Shown: piece after piece, positions 10,205 through 12,500 of the stretch | How the letters are laid out: each line of letters opens with the position of its first letter | Numbering within the stretch: the first letter of the stretch is position 1 | Assembly (NCBI GenBank): GCA_030674155.1 | Contig: CM060324.1 | Coordinates: forward strand, 47,462,843-47,475,342 | Direction of reading: 5' to 3' | Length of the DNA stretch: 12,500 nucleotides | DNA from: Stramonita haemastoma | Lineage: Eukaryota > Mollusca > Gastropoda > Neogastropoda > Muricidae | The notes under the pieces: model-generated | Databases searched by the model: none | What the model was told of the DNA's origin: nothing | The model's input: only the letters and a program-made list of their open reading frames with translations | Made by a program: the position numbers and the translations under genes

Positions 10205-10309
<105 letters not shown>

Positions 10310-10310
10310 A

Positions 10311-10420
10311 GGCAAGGCAAGGCAAGGCAAGGCAAGGCAAGGCAAGGCAAGGCAAGGCAAATTCTTTTATTCAAGGAAAATAGATAAGCACTCGTGTGCT
10401 TTTTTACATCCAGTTCTTTT
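10311..10420 (-). repeat. Retroposon 3' end, copy 2, with ten GGCAA tail units
   Basis: 10311-10360 is exactly ten copies of GGCAA, or TTGCC on the minus strand. Next to it, 10361-10411 matches the 3' end of the SINE at 9896-9953 (ttcttttat, tcaagga, ataagca, tgtgcttttttacatccagt). Read on the minus strand, this is a retroposon end followed by a TTGCC tandem tail. Upstream of the shared part no head is recognised, so it is a 5'-truncated copy or a LINE 3' end. Confidence 0.75.
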
Positions 10421-10848
10421 TCAGGGATAACATCAAGATAAAAAGATAATCTCAATTAAACAAGAACAATTATAATGATCCAAATACCAAGAGCAAGAAA
10501 CCATACTTAGTATCAAACAACAGGTAAGAAATAAGACAGAGATACAATAATAAGGTAATGATATGAAAAGGCGCTCATTCAGAAACAAAAATAAGAATCA
10601 ATGATGATTTTGATTTGAATAAAAAAAAAAAGCGCAATAATTAAAGAGTAAACATGAGAATACGATAGGTTAAATGACTTAAAACATCAATCCACCACCA
10701 TCTATCATCAAGTTAAGTTATATAAAACAAAATTTTGATAAAAGGGGAAAAAAAAGAAAAAAAAAAGAAAAGAAAAACCAACAAAAACCAAACAAACAAA
10801 ACTCAAACAAAATCAAAACCAAAAACAAACAAACAAAAGAAAACCTCG

Positions 10849-10850
<2 letters not shown>
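10421..10850. other. A-rich DNA, no gene
   Basis: Strongly A-rich with few G, passing into AAAC/AAAG-rich low-complexity sequence from 10735. The long Lys/Asn/Thr open frame that begins at 10735 and runs to 11349 is a by-product of the missing T and crosses the AC microsatellite. Confidence 0.8.

Positions 10851-10851
<1 letters not shown>

Positions 10852-10893
<42 letters not shown>
10852..10893. repeat. (CA)n microsatellite, about 20 units
   Basis: A clean CA run is preceded by cgcacg and followed by caccacactt, embedded in A-rich DNA. Confidence 0.95.
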
Positions 10894-11870
<977 letters not shown>

Positions 11871-12104
11871 AGGGAATAAAGCTAAGAAACCCCCTCTCTA
11901 TCCCTACATACCAGCATCACCACTAGCAGCAGTTCAACCAATATTTTAAAAGAAGAAAACAGAATACATTCAACAAAACGTGTCATCCTATCTGGATACA
12001 CTGATAATTATTTAAACAAAAAATAACATAGCAAAAAAAATTTTTAAAACAGCAAATATTCAGGACCATGAAACAGAAGGCATTACAAATCTATAATGCA
12101 TGAG

Positions 12105-12117
12105 CGTGTGTGTGTGT

Positions 12118-12191
<74 letters not shown>

Positions 12192-12221
12192 TGTGTGTTT
12201 GTGTGTGTGTGTGTGTGTGTG
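12105..12221. repeat. (TG)n microsatellite, about 117 bp
   Basis: Nearly 58 TG units, interrupted by GGT near 12119 and by two TTT sites at 12188-12190 and 12198-12200. Open frames on either strand here are repeat translations. 12222-12449 is A-rich, then a GGAAAGG-rich purine stretch, with no gene. Confidence 0.97.
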
Positions 12222-12448
12222 AGCGGGAAAACAAGCAAAGTAGGCATAAAAGGGGAAAAAAAACAGATTAAAAAAAAAAAACCCATAAAATCCTTTAAAC
12301 ACAAAAAGCTATATGAAAACATTTCTATATTCAAATGGTAAGAATACAGTTTGAATCCAACATAACATCAAAACACTCTTCTCCATAATAAGTCTAGGAT
12401 AGAATATGTGAAGGTGGAAGTTGGAGAGGAAAGGAAAGGGAGAGGAGG

Positions 12449-12449
<1 letters not shown>

Positions 12450-12500
<51 letters not shown>
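12450..12500. repeat. (GA)n microsatellite at the window edge
   Basis: About 25 GA units preceded by a purine-only stretch (gagaggaaaggaaagggagaggaggca). The run continues past the end of the window. Confidence 0.95.

Overview
This is eukaryotic nuclear DNA, most likely from a mollusc and probably a gastropod (inference). The evidence is a split gene with consensus GT-AG introns, very dense microsatellites, several tRNA-headed SINE-type retroposons and a LINE remnant. Some SINE modules, such as the core near 2960-3042 and the head and body at 9871-10203, resemble modules I remember from gastropod and bivalve genomes. No prokaryotic gene, operon or CRISPR array is present, and most long open frames are simple repeats read as protein.

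The one clear gene lies on the minus strand at the left end. Three coding exons (3397-3264, 1529-1377, 913-784) have matching splice sites and phases. Joined, they give about 139 residues of an SLC17-type organic anion transporter (the family of sialin, vesicular glutamate transporters and phosphate cotransporters). They cover the end of the central loop and two membrane helices of the second MFS half. The first visible exon starts in phase 1 and the last ends in phase 1, so coding exons are missing on both sides.

Layout, left to right. 1-571: SINE fragment, purine-rich degenerate repeat and LINE C-terminal remnant. 603-720: compound microsatellite. 784-3397: SLC17 exons and two introns. 3475-3840: composite SINE-like repeat. 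3904-4288: 20-bp minisatellite. 4300-5345: AT-rich DNA with nothing recognised. 5346-6123: complete-looking retroposon of about 745 bp with a tRNA-like head, poly-A tail and flanking target-site duplication. 6291-7936: five-unit tandem array of about 400-bp repeats, each of the four longer units carrying its own GT/GC microsatellite. 7937-8019: SINE-tail fragment. 8482-9065: satellite of twelve units in two length classes (52 and 44 bp). 9066-9125: SINE-core fragment. 9871-10203: nearly full-length minus-strand SINE. 10208-12500: A-rich DNA with long GA, AC and TG tracts and two more copies of the retroposon 3' end.

The main interest is repeat biology: modular retroposons sharing 3' pieces, one 3' end carrying three different tandem tails next to GA tracts, and two tandem arrays whose variants record their own history. 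I found no convincing new protein-coding or defence system.
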